Below the pieces are notes generated by a model that ran no database searches, was not told the origin of the DNA, and saw only the letters and a list, made by a program, of their open reading frames with translations. Positions 34,363 to 45,470 of a DNA stretch of 64,000 nt are shown piece after piece. Source of the stretch: Podospora comata (Eukaryota > Ascomycota > Sordariomycetes > Sordariales > Podosporaceae); contig CP071498.1 of assembly GCA_017354895.1 (NCBI GenBank), positions 2,790,001-2,854,000 on the forward strand, written 5' to 3'. Position 1 is the first letter of the stretch. Each line of letters opens with the position of its first letter. Both the position numbers and the translations under genes were made by a program.

Positions 34363-36397
34363 AGCGGAGGGGAGGCGCAAGAGATAGAGTGTTTCAGCGA
34401 GTTTGAGTTTTTTCCACCAAGATACCCAACGCCCGATGTATCGAGGCGATTCACAGCGCAACTTTGGTTTTTTTTTTTTGTAGACTGGACAAAGGTTTGG
34501 AGTCTCGGGTTGTTTATAGACACGGTAGGGAGAAAATGGGAAAGAACAGGGCTGTTTTTGAGGGTTATTGTTAGAGGGATGGATATACCCGCGACTTTTA
34601 TGGGCTATTATTGCATGCAGGATATTGTACCATTTCATGGAGGGAGATGAATTTGGGGGCGATCAGTGGATTTGGGGGTCTTTTTTTCCCTTCCCCGGGG
34701 GGCACTGCTATTCGATTCGGTTTCGTTGTTACTGCAGTCATCTCTCAGAGGGTGGGAGGGATCAGGGAAGGGTGTATGCATATAAAGCAAAAAAAAAGAA
34801 AAAAAAAGAATATTATATTTTTATAAATCTTTTGGTTGATGGGTGATGTGAACGTGAGGGTGTTGAGGGTTGGAGGGAAGTTGTTTGGCGCAGACCGCAA
34901 GGCTAGCAACCTGGAAGTGGCTTGTGGTGATTTACTTTTGCTCTCTGTGATGGTGATTATAAGGTGTGTAATAATGCCATCTCTGTGGTGCCAACGCTTG
35001 TTGGCTGCAGTGTGCTTCTTTCTTCTCGCCGTTGGCAGTAGTTGAGTCTGAGTCTGGGAGAAGATGTTGGCCACCCCTCTTGGGTCTGTCTGTCACATGC
35101 GGCAACATTAGTACACCACAGCCCGTCTGTGGTTGTTGAGGCTCTTTCTCTCGCCGTGCCAGCGGTCAAGCTTTTGTACATGCCTTTTCTTGATTTTGAT
35201 ATTCCTGTCGCCAAGGGCGTCTCTTCTCATGGTGAGACAGTTAAGATGAGATGTCAAGCAGCTTGCTAGGTAATGGAGATGGAATGGCTGCTTATTGCAT
35301 TTTCTGTAGTGAGCATCACGAGGTGAGAACAACACGGGCGTGGTTGATGGCTGAGAAGTTGGAGGCTGGTGAAGTCTGCGGGGGTGCAACCTTCCATCTC
35401 GGTCGCTGATACTCGGAGTTTGGGGATTGGCAGGAGCAAGAGTGAACTCTCTTCCCAGGAGCTTGGGTACCCCATCTGTGCGCGACGAACCTGCGATCGA
35501 TCGGTAGCCGTTCGTTTTAACAAGGACCTTTGCGTTCGCCCCGCCACACCCATTCCTCATCATCGACGATGCAAGGCGTACCGAAGGCTGCCGTCCCCCG
35601 GGGTCCGTGATCTGGGAGGGGGACCGGGATTGCCGATCAATGTGGCATTCGGGGTCAGATTGCATCTCCCCTTGGTGGCTTTTTGGGTCAGTGTGGGGAA
35701 CCCCGGACAGATGGTGAGATAATCACGATAATACTGTACTGGCTGATGAAGGGTAGCACAGATGGCGTCATGATTCCCACGACTTCACTTTGCGGTCTCG
35801 GTATCCAGCAGCACGCATGAGTAAGGATTATTGGATCTTATCGACCATGACCAGATCCTGAACAGCGGGCCCTGCGCGCTCAGCTACGGAGCTCCAGGGG
35901 AAAGTCCGTCAAGCCCTGACATCAGCTACCGGGAGCTTGTTTATTTTGGCGTCCCAGTTCCTTCACCAACGCTCTACATTAGCTCCAGCAGGATCGGGAG
36001 GTGTGGTAGCTCAAATAGGTACGAAAGGTTAAATGTTCCCCAAGCTCTCGACAAATTCACTTGGGGGCTAACGGCTTTTTGTACCACAGGAGCGGCACCG
36101 GTTGCAGCACAAAAAGTTACTCCGGTCCCTCTTCCGAAGGAGCCAGAAAGTACATGAAGAGCCGGATACAAAAGGCTGTTGGGCTTGAAGACATTGACTC
36201 GATTGGGTAAGACACCGCCGAAGGAGCCGACTGAGAGTAATACTCCGAATAAATCCCCCGAGTCAACCGGCGACCACCGAGAGAGCTAGCTACGACTTTG
36301 TTGCAGCACTCGACTTGGGCTACCCGAAGATACTCACCTCGTCAAAATACTCTCAACCACGAGAAGGGATATACATCCCAGATCACGAATAACAACA
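34363..36397. other. 2 kb intergenic region
   Basis: Between BRF1 and the Cys-rich gene. It contains AT-rich 3' UTR-like sequence to 34830 and ORFs near 35370-35720 and 35830-36160 that lack motifs. I see no supported gene. Confidence 0.5.
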
Positions 36398-37240
36398 ATG
36401 GAGCGACCGACGACGAAACCGGCGCTCAAGCCTATCTACCCTCCCAGTCACATCAACATCTGCTCACCCTTCACCCCGAAAGAGTACACATGCTGCCACT
36501 GCGACAACACCAGCAATTCCTTTGTCTTCTCCCAAGACAGACAAGTTAGCTCCTGTCCCCACGCCCACGATCCCCGGACCTGTGTCCCGAGCCATCATCA
36601 CAGCAATGCCCCGCAAGGATGCCAGATGAGAGACCACCTCGGCCGACCCCCGCTCAAGCTCCGAATCCCAGCTGCTTTCACCTGCGCGACGTGCAAGAAT
36701 CAAAACAGCATCTTCAAGATCATGGCACAAGAGCTGGTGACGTGTAACTGTGGTGCACCTTACTTGGAAGCTGTATATGATCAATATGGACAGATCCTTT
36801 TATGGCCTGGGCTGAGGGGTGATGCCGCTATTGACGAGCTCTCGGACCCGAAGAAGGTAGCTGAACTCAGATGGAGGTTGATTGAGATGGGAGGGATGCC
36901 TTGGGTAGAGGATGAGACTAGGTTGCGGAAATGGGTTGAGGAGCAAGAGGCATTGGAGGGTTTGCAGAAGGCCGAGTTTGTCAGGCGGGGGATGACGAGG
37001 CAGAAGGAGGAGGCGAGAGCGGCGTTAGGGATGTTGAAGGGTTTGGGACCCGGCTCGCCGGGGCTTTCGCCTTCGGGGTCACCTTCGCCTTCACCTTCGC
37101 CCTCGCCGTCATTGGAAAATGGGAAGGGGGAGGAGAGTTGGGATAGGCTGTTCAAGGTCGTTCCAAAACATCAGATTGAGTGCGTGGAGACCAAGGATTC
37201 TTTGGATGATGGGCTGACTCAGTTGAGTGTGGTTGAGTAG
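36398..37240 (+). CDS. Cys-rich, probably zinc-binding hypothetical protein
   Basis: A single exon of 280 residues. The N-terminal 120 residues hold many Cys and His: Cys32, 33 and 35 in YTCCHCDN, Cys53 in SSCPHAHD, Cys62 then HHH, Cys75, Cys96 and Cys99 in FTCATC, and Cys116 and 118 in VTCNCG. These pair into what look like two zinc sites, but they do not match RING, PHD or GATA spacing that I know. A helical charged middle (KKVAELRWRLIEMGG, KWVEEQEALEGLQKAEFVRR) is followed by a low-complexity SPSPSPSPSPS stretch. No signal peptide is present. I do not recognise the family; Cys-rich proteins of this build are frequent in filamentous fungi and usually unnamed. The 5' half is C-rich and the 3' half G-rich. 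Confidence 0.65.
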   Translation: MERPTTKPALKPIYPPSHINICSPFTPKEYTCCHCDNTSNSFVFSQDRQVSSCPHAHDPRTCVPSHHHSNAPQGCQMRDHLGRPPLKLRIPAAFTCATCKNQNSIFKIMAQELVTCNCGAPYLEAVYDQYGQILLWPGLRGDAAIDELSDPKKVAELRWRLIEMGGMPWVEDETRLRKWVEEQEALEGLQKAEFVRRGMTRQKEEARAALGMLKGLGPGSPGLSPSGSPSPSPSPSPSLENGKGEESWDRLFKVVPKHQIECVETKDSLDDGLTQLSVVE

Positions 37241-37589
37241 GGGCCGTGGACGAGGGTATAATGCGAATAGGGTTGCATGGAGACGGCGTTATGGCGTTCT
37301 AAAGGTTGATCTTGATACCCTTTTTGCTGCACGCTACTTGGGAGGTCCCGTGGTTTCTGGCTATCTTCAGGGGCGGAATTTTACAATATCTGAGGTCTCT
37401 ACATGTCATACGATCTTTTGGACAATATTCTATTTCATCTTTACCTATGTCAAGAAGGGCATGGCAGTCTATGTCTTTTCACTCAGCTGGGTACCAAACG
37501 TCATTGACTGGGAAAATTGAGTTTACCACAGGTGCACATCTTGTCCACCCACCAAACTCAAAAACAAGGTTTGTCTCCTTAATATTTAA

Positions 37590-37905
37590 CTTTACTACCG
37601 CGCCCAAATCGCCTTGTACTCAAGTAAGTTGGTGAAGTACTCCCGGGAGTACTACGCCGCCGAAGCAGAGATGCTCCTCGCCAAGGAAAAGAAACTGTTA
37701 TCGCGAGTGGCATACTTTTCCAAAAAGGCGAGAGAGTTTGAGAGGAGGGCGGCAGATGCAGATATCACCAGGGCCGAGAAAGACAGATTTGAGAAGAGGG
37801 AGATAGGGTATGAGATCATGGCGGATAAATTACGCCAGCAACGCGAGGCGGGCCAGGGAGGGGGCTTATGCCTTTGCGATTAGGGCGATGGAGGAGACGA
37901 GTTAA
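37590..37905 (+). pseudogene. Probable relic of a charged coiled-coil protein
   Basis: A frame without a good ATG reads LYSSKLVKYSREYYAAEAEM, then LLAKEKKLLSRVAYFSKKAR and RAEKDRFEKREIGYEIMADK, a natural-looking amphipathic helical sequence. It then stops at 37883. In the next frame the sequence continues just as naturally as REGAYAFAIRAMEETS from about 37851 to 37905, which suggests one small insertion or deletion near 37850. No upstream exon could be assigned. It may be a decayed gene or the last exon of a gene I cannot model. Confidence 0.3.
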
Positions 37906-39327
37906 TGTAAGGTGGAGACGACGGAGTGGTGGAAGAGGGAGTGTGAGGAGGCGGTTAGGGAGGGCTATGGAGGTGGGGGAGTAGGGGAGGTATAGATCTG
38001 CCATCTCAAGACTTTCAGCACCTGACAATATAAGGTACACAACTTACCTACTGCGGTGTGATGCCCATTATTTGTGCCTACCCTATTACGTGCTCAGGAT
38101 CTAGAGCGACGACCAACTAGTGGTCCGTCGTCGGGCCTGCACCACCTGCTGCATCATGCAGCTGTCGGATCCAGGTGCGGCATCTTACATACAGCCTGCA
38201 GCCGTGCCGTTACTAATGCATCAGAATCTATTCCGAGCGCATGGTCCCGGAGGTAGGCTATCTATGCCATTATTCTACTCAGACATGCGACAAATATCGA
38301 AGTGCATGTCATGTTGTCCTTGTTGTCGTCTTCGACCTGTGGTTTCAACGTCTTGGTCAGACCTGCCAACTCCCCCACGACCAGCACCAGACAGAGCAGA
38401 ACACACCTTCAGACCGGCACGTCTCCCGACCTCTCTCTCTACAGCTCAGTCAGGCAAAGTGAAACAGTCCAAACCAGGATTCAAGGCCCCTAACCTGCTT
38501 TTGGATTTTGAGCTCCTAGCCATGTTTGGTGTCAGTTTGAGTAGGGTCCGTCCGTATTGCTTACCAGGGCTTGAACACTACCTACCTTCTTCTGCTTTTG
38601 TGCACCTATCCGTGTGAATGTAGATGTCACCCAGAGTTCACAACGGCTATAAGCGTTGGTATGGACTCCGTACGTCTTGGTGGGAATCGGCTGGGGAATC
38701 CAAAAGAGGAACAAGAGCTGAGAGCCTCCAAAGAAACAGACCAAATGCCGCCCCCCCACCGGAGCTGGTCCAAGTCGAAGGAAGGGAAGTTGTAGATGTC
38801 TCCCACATGCATGGACCAGGGTTCCACCCATCATCGGGCACCGATGGCCAGCGCTCGCCGTTCTGCACCGTCAAGGTACCTTCCACAGAGCTTATTAGGC
38901 ACATATCTGAGTTTGATTCACTCCTACCTGTATTGACAACGAACACTGTTGTCTGGTGGAATCCATCTTTGCATAGCCCTTATTTGTTATCTTTCAACAC
39001 TTACCTTGGTCAATACTTTCCCAGGCCCCCCTCACTTTGGGTGAAAACAGACGGCTTGTGTTTACACACACATCAGGGAGGAGCCAATGTCCATCGACAA
39101 GAGTAAACACACTCTGGATAGAGTATCAAAGACGACCAGTCAGTCCACCTTCAAGGACATCAAATACATTTATAAACATAAAAGCAACGCTTTATTTCGG
39201 CTGTGCAGATAATTTACTCTACAATCCATGACGCTCATCTTCTCCCTCCACTTCATCATCCTCCAGTTTCCCAAGCCATTATAAAAAACACCGGTGGGCT
39301 CCAGATCCATGATAAGCCATTCATAGG
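37906..39327. other. Intergenic region
   Basis: 1.4 kb with several ORFs of 60-165 codons on both strands, none with a recognisable motif or good codon use. Confidence 0.45.
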
Positions 39328-39953
39328 CTATCGAATCCGCTGGGAAGCCACGATGGTTACATCGTGGAACTCTTCAGGCAGAGGGCCCCCAAACACCAAC
39401 CAGAGGAGAAACAAGGTTCGGTCGAACTGCTCATAATAAACAATCCAAAAAAATTCTGTTGCGTAAGCCCCCCAAAAAGACCCTGTGCCAGAGCTGAGTT
39501 GAACGTTCCACAAATTCCAAAGAATAAGGAGACGGATAACAAGGTGACCCGACCATGATGCTAGTTATATAACCTTGGAAATAGAATTACGATAGACAGC
39601 GGCAGCAGCAGGTGGATATGGGACATGGTTTCGAACTGCTCAGAATAAACCATCCAAAACAATGCTGTTGTGTAGAGCCCCCAAATAGACCCTATGCCGT
39701 AGTTGAGTTGAAAGCTCCACAAATTCCAAAGAATAAGGAGACGGATAACAAGGTAACCCGACCATGAGGTTGATCTCTCCAACATTTCAATCAGAAGTGC
39801 GATAGACGGCAGCAGCTGCAGGCGGATATGGGTCGTGATGCTGTTCTTTGGCGTTTTTATATACCAGACGGATTTAAACGAAGAGCCTTCCTCAGACGGA
39901 GAGCCTTCTTCAGACGGGGAGCCTTCCTGCTTTTGTTCCTCAACAATATTCAC
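39328..39953 (-). pseudogene. Hydrophobic protein gene with an internal 209-bp tandem duplication, probably broken
   Basis: On the minus strand an ORF starts at 39953 with MNIVEEQKQEGSPSEEGSP and continues into a strongly hydrophobic part: HIRLQLLPSIALLIEMLE, then LVIRLLILWNLWSFQLNYGI and SIWGLYTTALFWMVYSEQFE. It stops after 130 codons. The adjoining DNA is a second copy of the same unit, offset by 209 bp, which in a shifted frame gives LVIRLLILWNLWNVQLSSGT and SFWGAYATEFFWIVYYEQFD, then a further 25 residues to a stop at 39328. Because 209 is not a multiple of three, the copies lie in different frames, so the gene is probably broken or the duplication lost one base. Membrane spans are likely; the family is not recognised. 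Confidence 0.5.
39416..39838. repeat. Tandem duplication, two units of about 209 bp
   Basis: Two direct copies meet near 39627. About forty bases around 39510-39545 recur unchanged near 39719-39754, while the rest of the units has diverged by roughly one base in five or six. The left copy is the downstream one in the minus-strand ORF. Confidence 0.85.
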
Positions 39954-40187
39954 ACTCGAGGTTGGTGTTACTTGCCCTGGTTCGCTGTTGGGCGACTTGG
40001 TGGTGGCAGCCGGTGTTGATATAGCCCATGTTGGTCTTTCCGCGGGGACTGGTGTTGTTTTCGGTGTCTAACCGCCCGGGCTAATCCCATCCCCCCCATT
40101 CTCCTCATCACCACCCTCAGCAGCCACCACCTCCTCATCCCCAACACCACCAGCAGGACCACCATAAACAACTTGCTCTCGATCCCT

Positions 40188-41036
40188 CTAAGATCTCAGC
40201 CCATCATCCGGCAGCCCCGCCACAGCCTCAGGCGTCTGAATCCACCCCTCATCCCCCGCCGCCACTAGCCCGGCAAACCATATATTCGCCATCTTCTTAT
40301 ATCCCCTATCATTAGGGTGCGTCTGATCAGCAAAATCCACCCCCTCCATCGGCCCCTGATCGTTGTGCATGTCCACCAGCACAATTCTCCTTCCCGCATC
40401 CCTCAGACTTTTAACCAACCTCCGAAACTGGTCATTTATATCCAACACCCTCCTCTCCACGACTGGATCCTTATTGAGCAGCAGTGTTGAAAGGATCACC
40501 ACTGCCCGGGGTGACAAGGTCCAGCAATCTTTCAACATCGCCTCCATCCTCAGCGCGGCAGTACGCACATCCTTATTCTGTAACGCATCATTCGTCCCCG
40601 CATTCACAAGAAAAACGTTGGGTTTGTATTTCGGCACCGACACCGCAGCGACGGCTCTGGAGTGGACTTCGTCGATGCGGGCGCCTGGCCAGCCTTCCAC
40701 ATCGTTGTCGCGCATTATGCCCGCTTTTCGGGAGCCGACGAAGTTTACCAAGGTGTTGCCGGTGGCGACGAGCTGGTTGCGGAGTTCGTTTCGGTAGCCG
40801 TTGCCGTCTGTGGAGGCTTGGCCGTAGGTTATTGATGCCCCTAAAGGCATGATGCGGAGGGGGGTGGCGTTTGCTATGGGTTGGACGGCGCGAGAGCCGA
40901 GGTTGAAGTGGTTTACTGCTACGCCTTGGTTTGCTAGGGGGGTTGCCAGCGCTGCGTGATGCGTTAGTGAAGGACGGGGAGAGGGGAGGAGAAGGGGGAA
41001 CGCACCGAGCATGAGGTTGTGTATTGGGAGGAACAT
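40188..41036 (-). CDS. Secreted SGNH-fold esterase, CE3-like
   Basis: Two exons, 41036-41006 and 40951-40188, encode 264 residues. The 54-nt intron has donor GTGCGT, a CACTAAC branch point and CAG acceptor. It is a multiple of three without a stop, so the unspliced frame also reads through. The spliced N-terminus, MFLPIHNLMLALATPLANQG, is a plausible short signal peptide. The SGNH blocks are complete: Ser50 in MPLGASITYG, glycine in EGWPGARIDEV, Asn131 in NAGTND, and Asp219 and His222 in DQTHPND. This arrangement and the RIMPLG lead-in match carbohydrate esterase family 3, whose members deacetylate xylan. Substrate is inference. The expected product is an extracellular or cell-wall enzyme. 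Confidence 0.85.
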   Translation of the reverse strand: MFLPIHNLMLGAFPLLLPSPRPSLTHHAALATPLANQGVAVNHFNLGSRAVQPIANATPLRIMPLGASITYGQASTDGNGYRNELRNQLVATGNTLVNFVGSRKAGIMRDNDVEGWPGARIDEVHSRAVAAVSVPKYKPNVFLVNAGTNDALQNKDVRTAALRMEAMLKDCWTLSPRAVVILSTLLLNKDPVVERRVLDINDQFRRLVKSLRDAGRRIVLVDMHNDQGPMEGVDFADQTHPNDRGYKKMANIWFAGLVAAGDEGWIQTPEAVAGLPDDGLRS

Positions 41037-41652
41037 TTTGGCTGTAAGTGGGGTTTGGTGGTGATGGTGCGAGGCGTGATAGGTATGTGAGGGCCAGTCC
41101 CGAGAGGACAGCAAAGCCCCCGATATCGTGGGTGTAAGTGATGCGATGTAGACAGCTGCCAGAGGGCGAACGTCGCAGGATTGCCAAGTGAATGGCAAAA
41201 TGTGTTAAAGAAAATTAAAAAAAAAAAAAAGGTCCAAGAGGAGCCAACACCACAACAACCCGTTTCCGGACTTGTCGAACACCTATTTATATGTACACCC
41301 AAGGATACTTACTCCCTTTTGCCAGTCGGCCACGATATCTTGGACCACACCAGCCAAGGCAAGGGGGGAAAGAAGCCAAGGCAAGGCAGAAAGTTCAAAA
41401 AGCCGCCTGGACCGCCGTGTAAGTCAAGCGGAAACGGACCGATGGTGATGTGGTGATCACGAAAAATGTCTCGGGTGACTGGGTCGTTCCGCATGCGGGG
41501 AGGGGGGGATGGTCTGGAACAACCGGAGCAAAAGGAAAAAGGTATGTATGCAATTTAAGAGCAATACCGTAATCCTGATAAGAGGCAGTGAGGTCCTTTG
41601 GATTTAAAATGTCGCAATATCCCGATTAAGTGTTGCAGTGTAATACCGGACG

Positions 41653-41690
<38 letters not shown>

Positions 41691-43185
41691 AATAGGCTAA
41701 AAAGTTGGGGATAATATGGGCAACAAGCGGGTGGTGGTGATGAGGTAGTTTTGTCAACATCACCCGAGGAAGCCGTGGCTCAGCTTCCTGTTCATTGTTG
41801 GAACTGGTGGCATCATGTTGCTGGAGCAAGGTGGGTTTTGCTGTGGTTGGAAGGAGGTAAACAAAAAAAAGGTTTTTGGGGCGGCGGGGACGAGTAAGGG
41901 GACGGCAGTCATGATCAAGAAAGAGAAAGACGTGAGACGCTAGCGTAGGGCCACCAGCCGGGCAGGGCCACGATGCCGGGTGTTGACCCACGGTGTCGTT
42001 AGATATCGTGCGGCGGAGAGGAAAGTGGAGGCGAGATGGCAGGCTCCCTTGCGTTGCTGTTGGCTGACCACCTACCTACCGTGAGACTGAGCCTGTGGTT
42101 GCCCTTGCCCTTGCCCATTCATCTTCTGCCCTCTGATCATGTTGGCACAGTTGGCAGGCAGCCTACAGACATTGTGCTTCATGCGGCAGTCAGCAGACAG
42201 AACAGACAGAAACCTCACCATCACCATCACCATGAAGCAGCTGCCAAGAAGGCAGATCCAGCGCGCCGGTGTTCGTTGCCCTGCGAGTGGGATGCCTGGT
42301 TCTGGTGCCAACAGATCTTGTCAATCTATTGCCCATCAGGGACGAGGGGGGGCCGGCTAGGGCCGCTTGTCCAAACTTGGCTTTTCTTAGCTTCACTGAG
42401 CCCTGCATGCATCCCCACCCGCGTCTGGACCACCTTCGCCGGCCCTGCTTCCTCGTGGCTGCGAGTGGCACCTGTCATTGGCTCTCGGTTACGAAATTCC
42501 AGAAGCTCTCTCATCATCCATTGTCCCCGGCGAGCACGACAGGCACGTTCCCCAAAGACGCGGGGGTCCGGACCCCCAATATGGGGTATTATGCTTCGAT
42601 ATTCGATAATTTATCCTGGGTAAACTGGGTGGCCGGTTCGTAAGGTACAACCTGTCACCGACGCGGGGAAACTGCCTTCTGTGAGCTGAGCTGACCTCCT
42701 GCGATCACCCAAATGGTGTTGTCGGCGGCGCACGACCTCGGCCCAGTCACACCGATGCACAAGTTCCCCGCGCTCATCATTGGAGGCTGGGCAGGCCTGT
42801 GGGGAGAGGTGGCCGAGTTCTCGCAGCTTGCCGGCGAGCTCTCATTCGCATTCGGGTAGTGATTTCCTCTCGAGAGCTGCATGTTCCAGCGAGTTGCTGC
42901 TCCGAAAGCAGGTGGTGTGTGAGACAGCACCAGCAACTGAGCGACCAAATTTCCGTACCCAGAATGCCAAGCTTTGTGCCTGGACCAACACAACGTCAAT
43001 CTTATCACGCACGGACCAAATGAGGTAAAAAAAGATTCGAGACACAACATGCGAAAAAACATAAGCACCACTTGGACTATCACATCTTTATGTGTGTGTA
43101 TGCTTCCATAACAGCCCCCTTTGTACACGATCTCGATAGAAGCAACTGGGAGATTTGACAGACCAAAAAATGCAAAAGAAAGGAC
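41037..43185. other. 2.1 kb intergenic region with a GT microsatellite
   Basis: Promoter of the CE3 gene at the left. ORFs near 42036-42643 on the plus strand and 42655-43416 on the minus strand lack motifs and appear to be chance; the latter overlaps the tRNA. Confidence 0.5.
41655..41688. repeat. (GT)17 microsatellite
   Basis: Seventeen uninterrupted GT units. Confidence 0.95.
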
Positions 43186-43276
43186 TCGGATACCGGGAGT
43201 CGAACCCGGGGCTGTTGAGAGAACAGGCACTTCTGAGAAGTGAGAGTCAACGATGTTACCGCTACACCATACCCGA
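43186..43276 (-). tRNA. tRNA-Glu (anticodon CUC) with a 21-nt intron
   Basis: On the minus strand the cloverleaf is complete. The acceptor arms TCGGGTA and TATCCGA pair over seven bases with one G-T. The D stem GTGT pairs with ACAT around AGCGGTA. The anticodon stem GTTGA pairs with TCAAC around the loop CTCTCAC, giving anticodon CUC after U33. The T stem CCGGG pairs with CCCGG around TTCGACT. A 21-nt insertion after position 37 is the canonical place for a nuclear tRNA intron. The mature tRNA is about 70 nt before CCA and decodes GAG. It has an internal B box (GGTTCGACTCC). The arrangement GGTGTAGCGG also matches known tRNA-Glu D arms. Confidence 0.93.
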
Positions 43277-44669
43277 TGAGGATGGTTCCGATTGGATTGA
43301 TTGGTTGGATCATGTGATTTATGCCTTAAAGAAGAAAGAGAGTTACTGGCGCGCCAATCAGGACATTGGAAACCACCACGATGGTTGGCCTGAAGTGGAA
43401 ACCCATCAGCTCTCACCAGTTACACCGTCATTGTGCAGCGCAAACAAGAAACACAATGGGTGCATGTGAGTCCATAGTGACGTTTTACAAGCAAGAAAGC
43501 GCCTTGGAACGATGAGAAACCGCTCAAATGTCCCGAGTTCATCCAGCCCTAAGACAGACTAGCTAATGAGGTTTGTGGCGCAGTCAAGCTTGCTGTCAGG
43601 TCTTGGGTCTCAATGCTTACTCGTAGCCGCACATAAAATTGGGGCCTGCTTATACGATCTTCCGGAATGGAGACAAGCTTCAGGATGACGGACGCCGCAG
43701 CGGGCGAGTTGTTAGAGGACAAAGGTGCCCTGCATTGACAACGTGTTGACCGCGTCCCTGGGATTTGGGTTTGGTACTGCCAAGGGAATGAAGCATTGTG
43801 GGGTGATAAAATTCTTACCTCGACCACTTTTCTGCCCATCCCGACTATCATTCGGCCAAGAGAACCTTGCAGGTAGTAAGGCATCCAACAGCGATGGCCT
43901 GACCTCACTCTCCACCAAGCGTGGCTTTCATAGGTTCAACTTACGAGCTAATATCTGCCAATGTCACGATGAAGGCGTCCCAAGGAGCTTTGCAAAGCAA
44001 GTGCTAAACTATTGAGCGCTAAGAGTGGAAGAGGCATCACCAGTGAAGACATCACAGTCAATCTCTCAGTCTGCCTTGGTTGATACACATCTCAAAAAAT
44101 AAATCTTTGCCATGCTTCATACTAGCAAGTGTGCGGTGGAGTGCCTGTTCCGGATAACAGCACCCGCTCACGGACTTTCGACTGAGTGGGAGGCCGCCCG
44201 TTCGCAGATGGGAGAGTTCTTGGATTCGCGATGCGTCTCCATACTACTGAGATTGAAAGAAAAGGCATACCACAGTTTATGCAACCTGCTTATGTGCTGT
44301 AGTCTTCTGGAAGTCGGCGATGAATATGAACCTCACACAATCCCCAACGTAGTTAGCTCGTCCCGCCGCTTTAATCAGGCCTGCTCAGGACGGCTCAGGG
44401 CCGGCTCCCTTGTGCTCAGTTTACGCTCAGGTTTTGAACACATGGTCCTCCGAAGCCGCAGGGCTCGTCAAGAACAACAAGTTGAGACACAATATTTCAG
44501 TAGAAGCCATAAATAACCCCTGAGGAAAGAATCTGTTGGGCTCCACACGGCTTACGCAGGATCTAAAAACGAATATCTCTGCGACGGGGTTCTCCTCTAC
44601 ATAAGGGGCAGCCATTTCCGGCTTCTATCTACTTTCCTTTGCTGATTTACTCCCATCATATAATCGCTT
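43277..44669. other. Gene-poor sequence right of the tRNA
   Basis: Short ORFs without motifs. This marks the start of a more AT-rich stretch with few intact genes that continues to about 56 kb. Confidence 0.45.
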
Positions 44670-45470
44670 CTAACCTACACATTTGCCCTTCCATATATTA
44701 TTTACTATTCGCACGTTTACAAAGTCTTTTCTTAATAGGGAAAGCGAAGAGTGTCGAGGAGCACTTCCGCCCTTAGGAACTACGGTGTGTTCGCCTATCT
44801 TGATATCTTCCTGCATAGTTAAAATCTTATTGCCCCACAGCCGCCGGAAAGTTGACCTTGTCTCCCAACTCGTAGTAACTTTTGGTTCAGTAGGTGACAG
44901 AAATTTCATCATTATAGTTGTGAATGGTGTTTTTGCGTCTGGACGTGGTCTTTGCCTTGGGCCAGAAAATAGGGTTCAGTAATCTTATTGCACATGGTTC
45001 GTCGGGAGGAAAATCCCACGTTACTCCTTGTATTGTTACCTCGACGTTTTTTTTTTTCAAGATAGATTCTTCATCTTCATTTTTCTGCTGGCCAGGTCGG
45101 CTGAGGCGATTTGAAATGTTCTCTATAAACACCGAATCGACTTCAATTCCTCGCTTGAGTCGGAATACCGTAGAATTTATTGGCCCATGTTGTGCAAGGA
45201 CCCATTTGTTCCTAAATTTACCTTTTGTCCAGCCAAAAAGTTTAGCATTCTCATCAACATCTTTTTGAGCAGTCCGTGATAGCATCTCCAATTGTTGAGC
45301 TGAAGTCATGATGTCTGCCGGGTTTCCCTATTCTCAACCCAGGACAGGAAGCTCTGATCAACCGGCTCAGTATCTTGCTCGGAATCCTGCTCGAAATCCT
45401 ACTCAGCATCTTGCTTGGTATCCTCCTCGGCATCCTTCTTGACACTCTTCTCGGCATTCGGAAAGCGGGG
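44670..45470 (-). pseudogene. Unidentified decayed ORF with an acidic repeat N-terminus
   Basis: On the minus strand, 45309-44887 encodes 140 residues with natural-looking composition (DENAKLFGWTKGKFRNKWVL, VEVTIQGVTWDFPPDEPCAI). Just before its stop a second frame opens, 44912-44670, with RLWGNKILTMQEDIKIGEHT. Upstream, 45350-45470 reads on the minus strand as an acidic 5-residue repeat such as EQDSE, EQDTE and EEDTKQ, interrupted by a stop, from an imperfect 15-bp tandem repeat. The three parts look like one protein broken at two or more places, or a gene with introns I cannot place. No family is recognised. Confidence 0.35.
45360..45455. repeat. Imperfect 15-bp tandem repeat
   Basis: About six units of the type ATCCTGCTCGGAATC on the plus strand. 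The minus strand reads as an acidic pentapeptide repeat. Confidence 0.7.

Noticed and set aside
42655-43416. 253-codon minus-strand ORF
   Set aside because: It runs straight through the tRNA gene and contains no recognisable domain.
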